Shown here: positions 33,472-41,553 of the stretch, in pieces
Layout: each line of letters begins with the position of its first letter
Numbering within the stretch: position 1 is the stretch's first letter
From: Jatrophihabitans sp.
GTDB taxonomy: Bacteria; Actinomycetota; Actinomycetes; Mycobacteriales; Jatrophihabitantaceae
Assembly: GCA_036389035.1 (NCBI GenBank)
Contig: DASVQQ010000011.1
Location: forward strand, 124,001 to 188,000
Length of the DNA stretch: 64,000 bases
Direction: 5' to 3'
Notes under the pieces: generated by a model
What the model saw: only the letters and a program-made list of their open reading frames with translations
The model's database searches: none
Told to the model about the DNA's origin: nothing
Program-made: the position numbers and the translations under genes

Positions 33472-33971
33472 CCTCGGCGCTGCGGGCGGCCGCGGAGTCC
33501 ACGACCTCGCTCACGCTGGCCGGCGCCGTCGGCGCGGCGGTCATCTCGCTGCTGATCGCGATCGGCACCCAGGTCGCGCTGAGCGTCCGGGAAAGCAACT
33601 CCCGCCGCTACCAGCGCCGCCGCGCCGCGCTGACCGACGCCCAGGACGCCGCGCTCGCCCTGCGCGGTCGGGTTTCGGACTACGGGGCGATCAGCCGTGC
33701 CCGGGCCGGCCAGCCCTCGCCCGGGCTGGAGCAGGCTGAGCGTCGCTACACCGACGCCCGAGCCCTGCTCGAGGTGACGCTCAGCCGGGTGGACGATCCG
33801 GCGGTGACGGCGGCCGCACAGCGTTGGCGGTCAGCGGCGGAGGTCAGCTTCATCAGCTCGGCGGAGGTCACCGCGGCTCAGGAGCAGCAGCAGTGGCAGG
33901 ATTTGAACGCCGCGATCGGCAGCGCGTTGCGGAGCAAGGACGGCGTGTCGGCAAAGCCCACGCGCAAGTGA
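33468..33971 (+). CDS. Single-helix membrane protein, function unknown
   Basis: 167 residues. A membrane helix LTLAGAVGAAVISLLIAIGTQVAL follows ~15 residues, then a basic stretch (RESNSRRYQRRRAALTDAQD) and a mostly helical, probably coiled-coil cytoplasmic part with EQAERRYTDARALLEVTLS. No family recognised. The GTG overlaps the PadR stop (GTGA), so it is co-transcribed with the regulator. Confidence 0.65.
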   Translation: MTSALRAAAESTTSLTLAGAVGAAVISLLIAIGTQVALSVRESNSRRYQRRRAALTDAQDAALALRGRVSDYGAISRARAGQPSPGLEQAERRYTDARALLEVTLSRVDDPAVTAAAQRWRSAAEVSFISSAEVTAAQEQQQWQDLNAAIGSALRSKDGVSAKPTRK

Positions 33972-33976
33972 GCACT

Positions 33977-34095
33977 GCCGGTGGCTCACCGGCCTGAGAG
34001 TGCGCGGGGCTCAGCTCGCCGGTGGCTCACCGGCCTGGGTGCGCGGGGGCTCAACTCGCCGGTGGCTCACCGGCCTGGGTCCGCGGGCTCAGCTG
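33977..34095. repeat. Three ~40-bp tandem repeats, each with a GCCGGTG-GCT-CACCGGC hairpin
   Basis: Hairpins with 7-bp perfect arms and a 3-base loop at 33977-33993, 34018-34034 and 34058-34074. They fill the gap between two convergent genes. Each unit also carries a TCA that is the minus-strand stop copy; the real stop of the STAS-like gene is at 34089-34091. They may act as a bidirectional terminator, though no U-tract is present. Confidence 0.9.
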
Positions 34096-34400
34096 GCGGC
34101 AGCGGCCCGGGGAAGCTCTTCAGCTAGGTCGAAACGATCGGTGACGCGCAGTTCACGGGCGGCGGAGGTGGCGTACTCGGCGAAGTCGGCAGGCGCGCCG
34201 ACCAGCAGCACCGAGTTGGCGTGTTCCTCGGCCAGCAATCGCTCGATGAGCTGATAGGCGAAAGAGGTCGTGCCCGACAGCAACCTGGTGGCATCGACCA
34301 CCACGTCCTGCCCGCCTACCGCCCCGAGCGTCTTCACCATGTCATCGGCGTAATCGCGACCCGCTACCAGTCGCGGCAACGGCAATGTTCGAACGCCCAC
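34089..34400 (-). CDS. STAS-like (DUF4325-type) protein
   Basis: 103 residues. VVVDATRLLSGTTSFAYQLIERLLAEEHANSVLLVGAPADFAEYATSAAREL has the strand-helix-strand-helix order and the 'STAS-like' spacing of DUF4325, with a conserved GTTSFAYQLI loop replacing the phosphorylated Ser loop. Such proteins occur directly beside HATPase-domain proteins and may act as their antagonist partner. The HATPase gene lies 91 bp upstream on the same strand. Confidence 0.65.
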   Translation of the reverse strand: MGVRTLPLPRLVAGRDYADDMVKTLGAVGGQDVVVDATRLLSGTTSFAYQLIERLLAEEHANSVLLVGAPADFAEYATSAARELRVTDRFDLAEELPRAAAAS

Positions 34401-34491
34401 GACTACCCCCTTAGCTTGTCAGCATCACCAGCCTGCCGGCAGCCCTAGCATGTCAGTTGTTCCGGCGTCAACGATAGCGCTCATTGTTTCA

Positions 34492-35322
34492 CTAACCAGC
34501 CCAGTCGTACAGCGTGGGACTGCCGTGTCGGGCCCCGCTCACCGGAACCCAGCCCTCGAACATCGTTCCGACGAAGCTGTTCTGCAGCACCGCGTGCCGC
34601 CGGCCGCGGGAGTTTGCGGTGGCCAGGGCCGACCCGCTGGCCAGCAAAACCTCACCGCCCAACCGGCTCACCACGCTCACCGCGGTGGGCAATCCGGTGC
34701 CGCGACCGGGACCCTGCTTCCTGCTGGTGCCCGACAGCGCCATGGTGATGGCCATCCGATCGTCCTCGGCGCCCTGGCTGACCAGCGTGCCCAACAAGCC
34801 GATCCCGGCGTCGGCGACGGCGAAGCGCAGCACCCCCTGCGACGGCAGGGTCTGGGCCGCCATGAAGCCGACGGTGCCCGAGTGCTCGCAGACGTTGGCT
34901 CCGATCTCGGCCAACGCGGTGTGCAGCGCGTGGGCGATCTCGGCGTCGTGACCGGCGATCCGGTCATAGACCAGGCCACTGAGCTGGCGGACGTCGCTGC
35001 CGGTGGCGAGTTCGGTGACCTCGAGCAGGCTGTCGCTGCGGTCGAGTTCGCGCTCGTTCACCGGCAGGTCGTGGCTGCCTCCGAAATGCTCGACAATCGC
35101 CCCCAGATGCATCCGGGAGGCGTAGCCGGCCTGGTTGCGGCGCAGCCCGCTCAACCGAAGCCGGGAACCCCGGGCAGCGGCCAGCTGGGCGATGGCGGCG
35201 ACGCCGACCAGGTGCAACGGGTCGAGCCAGGACAAGCCGCTGAGGTCGAGCAGCACCCCGTCGTCCACAACCTGCGCCGCCAACGACTGCAGGCGGCGGG
35301 CCGCTGGCGTCGGCCTTGTCAC
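34492..35322 (-). CDS. STAS-like plus HATPase (GHKL) protein
   Basis: 276 residues. N-terminal ~90 residues (VLLDLSGLSWLDPLHLVGVAAIAQL) are STAS-like. The second half is an HATPase_c fold: ALAEIGANVCEHSG (N-box), VADAGIGLLGTL (G1 box) and GRGTGLPTAVSVVSRLGGEVLLASG (G2). No His-phosphoacceptor is present, so it is a SpoIIAB/RsbW-like switch kinase or ATPase. The tail FEGWVPV is usual in members paired with DUF4325 proteins. AGGAGA lies ahead of the GTG start. Confidence 0.75.
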   Translation of the reverse strand: MTRPTPAARRLQSLAAQVVDDGVLLDLSGLSWLDPLHLVGVAAIAQLAAARGSRLRLSGLRRNQAGYASRMHLGAIVEHFGGSHDLPVNERELDRSDSLLEVTELATGSDVRQLSGLVYDRIAGHDAEIAHALHTALAEIGANVCEHSGTVGFMAAQTLPSQGVLRFAVADAGIGLLGTLVSQGAEDDRMAITMALSGTSRKQGPGRGTGLPTAVSVVSRLGGEVLLASGSALATANSRGRRHAVLQNSFVGTMFEGWVPVSGARHGSPTLYDWAG

Positions 35323-35565
35323 TGGCTATCTCTCCTCATGTCCTGCCCGGTTCAGCACTAGCGACGATACGGCTACCGTCTGTCACTAATGCTGAGACGT
35401 CGGTGAGGTACGCCCAGCGGCAGCGGCACGGACCAGTGGTGGCCGTGCTTGAGGAGGCTCCAGGATGCGGCGAACGGCGGCCCCAGCCGGACAGCGACCG
35501 GCGAACCGGGTCAGCTCAGGGTCACGGTGACGGCCGAGCCGCGCCGACGGCTTGTCAGGTTCAGC

Positions 35566-35760
35566 TCAGCGACGGCGCCGGTCCCGCCGGTCGAAGCGGG
35601 ACAGCCCGGAGTCCAGCGAGCTAAGCCGGCGAGCGGTGGGCGAGGCGGGATCGCGTCGGGCCGCGGAGGCCGAAGCGCGTCGTAGCGCCGCGCGAAAGGC
35701 CGGCACCGCGATGGCGAGCAGCAGCCAGGTACGCAATCGGGACGACAGCAGGACCCACAT
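35566..35760 (-). CDS. Small membrane protein, 64 residues
   Basis: One hydrophobic helix at the N-terminus (LRTWLLLAIAVPAFRAALRR), then a Ser/Arg/Ala-rich, strongly basic tail ending RFDRRDRRRR. A full AGGAGG lies six bases before the ATG, one of the best ribosome binding sites in the window, so the gene is probably real despite its low-complexity tail. No family recognised. Flanks 35323-35565 and 35761-35982 hold no gene. Confidence 0.6.
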   Translation of the reverse strand: MWVLLSSRLRTWLLLAIAVPAFRAALRRASASAARRDPASPTARRLSSLDSGLSRFDRRDRRRR

Positions 35761-35982
35761 GATGACCTCCTAGATTCGACGGTTACCCCTCCAACCTAGT
35801 GACTCGGCTGCGGCGCGGGTCGCGCCCGGGGCGCTGCGGCCGGAATAGACGATTCGGCTATGGTGGCGATGCCGCGCGGGCAGGGTGGTTGTCCAGGCCG
35901 CTCGCACCCGCGTGCCTGCGGGCCGTGCCCCTGCGGTCGGGGCGACAGTTGGCGTCGGCGACGATGGCATCAGGAGGATGCG

Positions 35983-37014
35983 ATGAAACGCGGTTCCGGA
36001 TCGCCGGCCGGGCGGCCGGCGCGCTCCGGACCGCCGCTGCCCGGGCTGACGCCGATGCTGGCCACCGCGGGCGTCCTGCCCGCCCCCGCCGAGGACGAGC
36101 AGTGGGGCTATGAGACCAAGTGGGACGGCGTCCGGGTGCTGGCCTTTCTCGAGGGCGGCCGGGTCCACCTGCGCTCGCGCAACGACCTCGACATCACCGT
36201 CAGCTACCCCGAGCTCGAAGACCTGGGCTCGCGGCTGGGTAACGGCCAGATCGTCCTGGACGGCGAGGTGGTCGCCTTCGGCCCCGACGGCAGGCCGAGT
36301 TTCGCCCGGTTGCAGAAGCGAATGCACGTCGGGCAGGCCGCCGAGGCGCAGCGCCTCAGCCGCACCGACCCGGCCCGGTACCTGATCTTCGACCTGCTGC
36401 ACCTGGACGGCTCCGCCACCATCGGGCTGCCCTACCGGCAGCGCCGGCAACTGCTGGAGGGACTGGACCTCGACGGCGCGAGCTGGCAGTGCCCGGCCTA
36501 CTTCGCGGGCAACGGGGCGATGGTGCTGCAGGCCAGCCAAGAGCTGGGCCTGGAAGGCGTGGTGGCGAAGCGGCTGGCGAGCACCTACCGGCCGGGCCGG
36601 CGTTCCCCCGACTGGCGCAAGATCAAGAACCTCCGTACCCAGGAGGTCGTCGTGCTCGGCTGGCAGCCCGGCAATGGCCGGCGGGCCGGCACCATCGGAT
36701 CGATCCTGGTCGGCGTGCCCGATGACGGGGAGTCCGCGGCCAACGGCCTGCGCTACGCCGGCAAGGTGGGGACCGGCTTCACCGACGCGGCCCTGGACGC
36801 CCTGCACCGGCAGCTCACGCCGCTGGCTCGTCCGACTCCCGCGCTGCCAGCCCCACCGCCGCGGGCCTTCACCGTCGGCGCGCAGTGGGTCCGGCCCGAG
36901 CTGGTCGCCGAGGTCGCCTTCGGCGAGTGGACGCCCGACGGCCGGTTGCGGCACCCGGTGTGGCGCGGGCTGCGGCCTGACAAGTCGGTGTCCGAGGTCC
37001 GGTTGGAAAGCTAA
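35983..37014 (+). CDS. ATP-dependent DNA ligase (LigD-ligase-domain type)
   Basis: 343 residues. The adenylated Lys lies in YETKWDGVRVLAF (motif I), with RSRNDLDITVSYPEL (Ia), VLDGEVVAF (III), YLIFDLLHLDG (IIIa), GLEGVVAKRLASTYRPG (IV) and SPDWRKIKNL (V). The C-terminal OB fold has YAGKVGTGFTD and RPELVAEVAFGEW. This is the LigD-type ligase module alone, without the Ku-linked polymerase or nuclease domains, and seals nicks, probably in end-joining repair. AGGAGG seven bases upstream sets the ATG at 35983. Confidence 0.9.
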   Translation: MKRGSGSPAGRPARSGPPLPGLTPMLATAGVLPAPAEDEQWGYETKWDGVRVLAFLEGGRVHLRSRNDLDITVSYPELEDLGSRLGNGQIVLDGEVVAFGPDGRPSFARLQKRMHVGQAAEAQRLSRTDPARYLIFDLLHLDGSATIGLPYRQRRQLLEGLDLDGASWQCPAYFAGNGAMVLQASQELGLEGVVAKRLASTYRPGRRSPDWRKIKNLRTQEVVVLGWQPGNGRRAGTIGSILVGVPDDGESAANGLRYAGKVGTGFTDAALDALHRQLTPLARPTPALPAPPPRAFTVGAQWVRPELVAEVAFGEWTPDGRLRHPVWRGLRPDKSVSEVRLES

Positions 37015-37046
37015 TCCAACGCGGCGCCGAAGATGCGGGGCGTGGC

Positions 37047-38000
37047 TCAGGCCTGCAGTTCGGTGAGCACCAGCGGCAGCTGATCGAGCAGCTCACGGGC
37101 CAGAAAGCCCAGCGAACCCACCCGGGCGGCCAGCCGGTCTCCCGCCGCGGCGTGCAGGTAGGTGGCCCAGCACGCCGCCTGACCCAGCTCGACGCCCCGG
37201 GCCAGCAGGCCGACCAGCGCGCCGGCCAGCACATCGCCGCTGCCCGAGGTTCCCAATCCGGAATGGCCGGCCGGCGCCAGCCAGCGGTTTCCGGCCGGCG
37301 TGACGATCCGGTTGTCGCTGCTGAGCACCGCCTCGTAGTGCTCGGCGAGGCGGCGCTGCGGGTCATCCGCGGCGTCGGAGTCCGACGCCGCGGAGTCTGC
37401 GTTGTCGGAGTCTGCGTTGCCGGAGTCTGCGTTGCCGGAGTCCGCGCCGCCGGATTGCTCGCCGGCCGCCGCCAGGAGCCGTTCCAGCTCGGTGTGGTTG
37501 GGGGTGAGCACCAGCCGCCCGCGCAGCGCCGTCAGGACGTGCCGCGGCAGCTGGCCCAGGGCGCCGATGGCATAGGCGTCCAGCACGATCGGCAGGTCTT
37601 GCGGAGCGGCCGACACCAGGCCGGTGATCAGCTCGGCGGTCTCATCGACGTCATCGAGCCCGGGTCCGATCAGGATCGCGGCCGCGCTGCCCAGCGCGCG
37701 CTGGATCACCTCGACCGAGCCACCCGCCACCGATCCCGATGCGGTCTCGGGCAGCCAGAGCACCGCCGATTCGGGCACCGCGGCTGCCACCGGTCCGGCC
37801 ACCGACTGGGCCACGGCCAGGGTCAGCACCCCGGCGCCGACCCGCAGCGCGGCCTGGCCGGCCAGCATCACCGCACCCGGCGCGGTACGGGCCCCGCCGA
37901 TCACGAGCACCCGCCCCCGGCTGCTCTTGTCCCCCTCGGGCACCGGCAGCGGCCAGTCGCGCAGGCCGGTCGGCGTCAGGATCGTCTCAACGGGCGGCAT
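37047..38000 (-). CDS. nnrD: ADP-dependent NAD(P)H-hydrate dehydratase (NnrD)
   Basis: About 317 residues. RVLVIGGARTAPGAVMLAGQAALRVGAG, VLTPNHTELERLL and HSGLGTSGSGDVLAGALVGLLARG are the NADHX dehydratase motifs; the last holds the nucleotide-binding Gly loop and catalytic Asp. It repairs hydrated NAD(P)H. The epimerase (NnrE) domain is absent, so only the kinase-like dehydratase is here. An insertion of ~25 residues, SGNADSGNADSDNADS, coded by 15-bp repeats at about 37376-37455, interrupts the fold. Start ATG at 38000 with GGGAGAG upstream; overlaps the phosphatase by 14 bases. Confidence 0.88.
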   Translation of the reverse strand: MPPVETILTPTGLRDWPLPVPEGDKSSRGRVLVIGGARTAPGAVMLAGQAALRVGAGVLTLAVAQSVAGPVAAAVPESAVLWLPETASGSVAGGSVEVIQRALGSAAAILIGPGLDDVDETAELITGLVSAAPQDLPIVLDAYAIGALGQLPRHVLTALRGRLVLTPNHTELERLLAAAGEQSGGADSGNADSGNADSDNADSAASDSDAADDPQRRLAEHYEAVLSSDNRIVTPAGNRWLAPAGHSGLGTSGSGDVLAGALVGLLARGVELGQAACWATYLHAAAGDRLAARVGSLGFLARELLDQLPLVLTELQA

Positions 38001-38721
38001 CGATCTCTCCCGGATGCTCGGTGGCTGGGGCTCCGTAGGCCTCCAGGTGCTGATGGTCGTTGTAAAGGGCGGTTCGCCAGCCCGGCTCACCATCCTGGCG
38101 GACCAGCCTGCTCACCGAGGCGTTGGTGACCGAGCCGCTGCGGGCGATCTCGAACACCCGGTCCTCGTCGAGCTGCTCGCAGACGTAACGGAACAGCAGG
38201 ATCACCGCGTCATGGGAGACGATCAGGTGCCGGCCCTGCCCCGGCCCGCGTTCCAGATCAGCCAGGAAGGACCTGATCCGCAACACCAGGTCCGCCCAGG
38301 ACTCGCCGCCGGGCGGGCGGTAGTAGAACTTGCCGAGCCAGCTGCGCCGCTGTGCCTCAGCCGGAAACCGGTCGCCGACGCCCCGCTTGGTGAGCAGGTC
38401 CAGCACCCCGAGCTCACGGTCGCGGATCCGCTCGTCCTGGCGCAGCGCCGGTGGGTCGGCCAGTTCGGCCAGCGCCGTCCGCGCGGTGTGCCGGGCCCGC
38501 AGGTAGGGCGATGTCCAGACCGCGTCGGGCCGCCGGCCCGGGTCCTCGGCCAGCCACCGACCTACCGCCCGGGCCTGCAGCACGCCGAGCTCTGACAGCG
38601 GCACGTCGGCATCGCGCACGGGCATCGAGATCGACAGCGCGCCCGTCGACTCGGCCTCTTCGCGGGCTACGTTGCCGACGCTCTCACCGTGCCGGACCAA
38701 GATCAGTTCTGTCACTGCCAT
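37987..38721 (-). CDS. Histidine phosphatase family protein
   Basis: 244 residues. LILVRHGESVGNVA holds the phosphorylated His (RHGES), VWTSPYLRARHTA and HLIVSHDAVILLFRYV hold the second His. Length fits phosphoglycerate-mutase-like or acid phosphatase members. It is co-transcribed with nnrD. Substrate not predictable. The C-terminus ends NDHQHLEAYGAPATEHPGE. Confidence 0.85.
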   Translation of the reverse strand: MAVTELILVRHGESVGNVAREEAESTGALSISMPVRDADVPLSELGVLQARAVGRWLAEDPGRRPDAVWTSPYLRARHTARTALAELADPPALRQDERIRDRELGVLDLLTKRGVGDRFPAEAQRRSWLGKFYYRPPGGESWADLVLRIRSFLADLERGPGQGRHLIVSHDAVILLFRYVCEQLDEDRVFEIARSGSVTNASVSRLVRQDGEPGWRTALYNDHQHLEAYGAPATEHPGEIDAAR

Positions 38722-38787
38722 CCCGCGACGATAGCGGGCTCGCCTTCGCGGTCAGCGGCGATAGGCGACCGGCGTGGCTGGCATGGC

Positions 38788-40224
38788 TCAGTACCGGCGC
38801 ACCGCGTCCGCCGGATCCTGGCCGGTCTCGTTCACCCGCAGCGCCACCTCACGCAGCTTGAGCTGGCTGGACTGCGAGGCGCTGACCAGCAGGTCGAACG
38901 CGGCTGTCGGCCCGAGCCGGTGCCGTTCCATCAGGATGCCGACCGCCTGCCCGATCAGCTGCCGGCTCTGGATCGCCGCCTGCAGGTTGGCCTCGTTGTT
39001 GACCCGGGCCAGCGCGATGCCCACCTGCGCCGCCAGCACCGGGACCAGCGCGGCCGCGGTCGAGTCGAAGGCGTGCGGCTGGCTGGAGTACAGGTTCAGC
39101 GCGCCGAGCACCCCCCGTGGAGTGGCCAGCTGGCAGGCCAGCAGGCTGCCCGCGCCGAGAGCCTGAGCCTGGACGGTCCAAGCCGGCCAGCGGGTCTCGG
39201 CGCTCATGTCATCGATCCGCAGCACCTGCCCTTCCCACAGCGCCTGCAGGCACGGCCCCTCACCGAGCCGGTACTGGGCGAGGTCGCACTCGGTCGCCAG
39301 CTCCCCGGTCGAGCTCGGGGTGCGCAGGCCGCCGTCCTTGTCGACCAGCGAGATGCTTGCCTGCTCGGCCCCGGGCACCGCGTGGCTGGCTGCCTGCACC
39401 GCCTGGTCGAGCACCTCCTGAGCGCTCTGCTGGCCGGCCAGCACCGCCGCCAGCTGGGACAGCTCGGACAGCAGGCCCGTCGATGGCCGGGCCGGCGCGT
39501 CACCACCCGTAGACCGCTCGGCGCGGCCCGACTCGGCGCGGTCTGGCTCGGCGCGGTCTGGCTCGGCGCGGTCCGGCTCGGCGCGGTCCGGCCCAGCAGT
39601 GCCGGGGACGGGGTCGGGGCTGTCGGGCCCATCGGCAGCCGGCACGCTCCGCAGGCCATGCCGCGGCTCCTGCGGCACCGGCCGCAGTTGCCAGCTCAGG
39701 GTGGCGTCCTCCGGCTGCAGCTGGGCCACCAGCCGGGCAGTCACCTCGACCTCGAGCAGGCCGCCGTCCGGCTGCACCAGCTTCGCCCGGCAGGTGGCCG
39801 GTTCACCGCCGGAGCGCTTGAGCTGCGACAGCACGGTCCGAATACGGCCGCGATCCTCGACTGCGAACTTGGTGGCCAGCGGCCGTCGGTACCTGGGTTT
39901 CAACTGGCCCAGCAGCGCCTCGGCGGCCGGATTGAGCTGTTTCACGATGCCGTGCTGATCGGTGAGCAGGTAGGCCGTGCTGGTCTCGGCCAGCAACCGC
40001 TCGTAATTGACCTGCGAGCGCAGCAGCGCCTCCCGGGCGGCCTCGAGCTCCTCGTGCTGGGCTCGCAGCTCAGCGTCGGCCACCACCAACTGCTCGGCCA
40101 GCTCAGCCAGCTCGGCCAGCACGTCGGCGTCGAAGGTGGCGCCTGTGGTCCCGGCCAGCGTCAGCAGTCGCCGCCGGGCGGTCAGCTCGGAAAGAAACTG
40201 GTTCAGCTCCGGTTCGGCGACCAT
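38788..40224 (-). CDS. PAS-GAF-ANTAR sensor/antiterminator
   Basis: 478 residues. Coiled coil (LAELAEQLVVADAELRAQHE), a PAS domain (about 75-180; STAYLLTDQHGIVKQLNPAA), a linker with DRAEPDRAEPDRAEP repeats (15-bp units, about 39535-39600), a GAF domain (about 260-405; EQASISLVDKDGG, LGEGPCLQALW) and a C-terminal ANTAR (IQSRQLIGQAVGILMERHRLG, then LREVALRVNETG). ANTAR binds paired RNA stem-loops to prevent termination. GGAGGAGGGGAA precedes the ATG. Divergent from the CheB/CheR/kinase set, with a perfect CGTGGCGCCACG palindrome between (40315-40326). Confidence 0.88.
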   Translation of the reverse strand: MVAEPELNQFLSELTARRRLLTLAGTTGATFDADVLAELAELAEQLVVADAELRAQHEELEAAREALLRSQVNYERLLAETSTAYLLTDQHGIVKQLNPAAEALLGQLKPRYRRPLATKFAVEDRGRIRTVLSQLKRSGGEPATCRAKLVQPDGGLLEVEVTARLVAQLQPEDATLSWQLRPVPQEPRHGLRSVPAADGPDSPDPVPGTAGPDRAEPDRAEPDRAEPDRAESGRAERSTGGDAPARPSTGLLSELSQLAAVLAGQQSAQEVLDQAVQAASHAVPGAEQASISLVDKDGGLRTPSSTGELATECDLAQYRLGEGPCLQALWEGQVLRIDDMSAETRWPAWTVQAQALGAGSLLACQLATPRGVLGALNLYSSQPHAFDSTAAALVPVLAAQVGIALARVNNEANLQAAIQSRQLIGQAVGILMERHRLGPTAAFDLLVSASQSSQLKLREVALRVNETGQDPADAVRRY

Positions 40225-40314
40225 TTCCCCTCCTCCGCGTCTGCTGTCATCCCCCGATTAGCTACGGCTTCACTCTAGAGACATCCGACGCCTGAAAGGC
40301 GACAGGTGGGCTGA

Positions 40315-40326
40315 CGTGGCGCCACG
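40315..40326. promoter_or_regulatory. 12-bp palindrome CGTGGCGCCACG between divergent signalling genes
   Basis: A perfect dyad in the 230-bp gap between the PAS-GAF-ANTAR gene and the CheB gene. In GC-rich DNA such a palindrome can arise by chance, so this is only a candidate site. The rest of the gap shows no other strong element. Confidence 0.3.
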
Positions 40327-40454
40327 AGGGAGCGCATTCAGCCCGCACGCTGCTGGCAGAAAACCAGCGAACATGATCGGATGGGCGCAGCGAACACACG
40401 CGCCCGCGATCTGTGCCCACCGCACAGCGCACTCGAACGGTCAGCCAGAGGACG

Positions 40455-41543
40455 ATGATGTCGTACGACCTGGTGGTGATCGGCGCGTCGGCAGGGGGCG
40501 TCGAGGCACTGAAGACCCTGGTGTCGGTGCTGCCTGAGGACCTGCCGGCCGCGGTGCTGGTGGTCCTGCACGTGCCGTCCTACGGCGGCAGCGTGCTCCC
40601 GGCGATCCTCGATCGCGCCGGAAGGTTGCAGGCTCGGCACGCCGCATCGGGCGACGTCACCGCCGCCGGTCAGATCCTGGTGGCCCCGCCCGACCACCAC
40701 CTGTTCGTCGAGGACTCCCAGGTGCTGCTGACCAAGGGAGCGCGCGAGAACGGTCATCGTCCGGCCGTCGACGTGCTGTTCCGCTCCGCGGCCCGGGCCC
40801 GCGGCGCCCGCGTGATCAGCGTGGTGCTGTCCGGGGTGCTCGATGACGGCACCGCCGGAGCCGTGGCGATCCGCCAGCACGGCGGTCTGGTGCTGGTGCA
40901 GGACCCCTCCGATGCCAGCTACTCGGCGATGCCTGAGAGTGTCCTGACGCACCTCACCCCGGACTACGTCGCCGGCGCCGCCGAACTCGGCCGGTTGATC
41001 GACAAGCTCTGCCGGGTGCCCGCCAGGGAGGAGCCGGCCGGCCGGCCACCGGTCCAGCGGAGCCCACCCGCCGGACAGAGCCAGCCAGCCGGCCAGAGCC
41101 AGGGCCGCTCCACCGACCTGATCGACACCGAGCTGGGGATGGCCACCCTGTCGGATGAGGCCTACGACAATCCCGACCGGCCGGGCTCGCCGTCCGGTTT
41201 CTCCTGCCCGGACTGCGCCGGCACGCTGTTCGAGATCCCCGACGGCGGGCTGACCCGCTATCGCTGCCGGGTCGGGCATGCCTGGTCGCCGGAGAGCCTG
41301 CTGGGCGAGCAGGCGTTGCAGCTGGAGAGCGCGCTGTGGATGGCGCTGCGCAGCCTGGAGGAGAAGGCGGCGCTGGCCCGGCAGCTGGCAAGCCGGGCCG
41401 AAACCCGGGGCAGCCAGCTGAGTGCCGGCCGGTTCACCGCCCAGGCCGAGGACGCCACCCACGCCGCCAGGTTGATCAGGCAGCTACTGGAGTCCGCGCC
41501 CGAAACCGACAAGGTGCCGACAGCCGAGGCCGACGGCTACTAG
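40455..41543 (+). CDS. CheB-type protein-glutamate methylesterase with zinc-ribbon tail
   Basis: About 362 residues. Catalytic Ser in VVIGASAGGVEALKTL, His in VLVVLHVPSYGGSVL, Asp in VLSGVLDDGTAGAVA. No receiver domain precedes it. After about residue 190 a linker rich in Pro/Gln leads to a second domain: SCPDCAGTLFEIPDGG, then YRCRVGHAWSPESLL, with paired Cys-x2-Cys and a Cys-x3-His that can bind zinc, then helices. This tail is known from CheB proteins outside flagellar operons. It stands first in a set with CheR-PAS and a hybrid kinase. AGAGGACG precedes ATG ATG. Confidence 0.85.
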   Translation: MMSYDLVVIGASAGGVEALKTLVSVLPEDLPAAVLVVLHVPSYGGSVLPAILDRAGRLQARHAASGDVTAAGQILVAPPDHHLFVEDSQVLLTKGARENGHRPAVDVLFRSAARARGARVISVVLSGVLDDGTAGAVAIRQHGGLVLVQDPSDASYSAMPESVLTHLTPDYVAGAAELGRLIDKLCRVPAREEPAGRPPVQRSPPAGQSQPAGQSQGRSTDLIDTELGMATLSDEAYDNPDRPGSPSGFSCPDCAGTLFEIPDGGLTRYRCRVGHAWSPESLLGEQALQLESALWMALRSLEEKAALARQLASRAETRGSQLSAGRFTAQAEDATHAARLIRQLLESAPETDKVPTAEADGY

Positions 41544-41553
41544 GTTGAGGTCA

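Noticed and set aside
40315..40326. CGTGGCGCCACG as a firm operator
   Set aside because: Such palindromes are expected by chance in very GC-rich DNA; kept only as a low-confidence feature.
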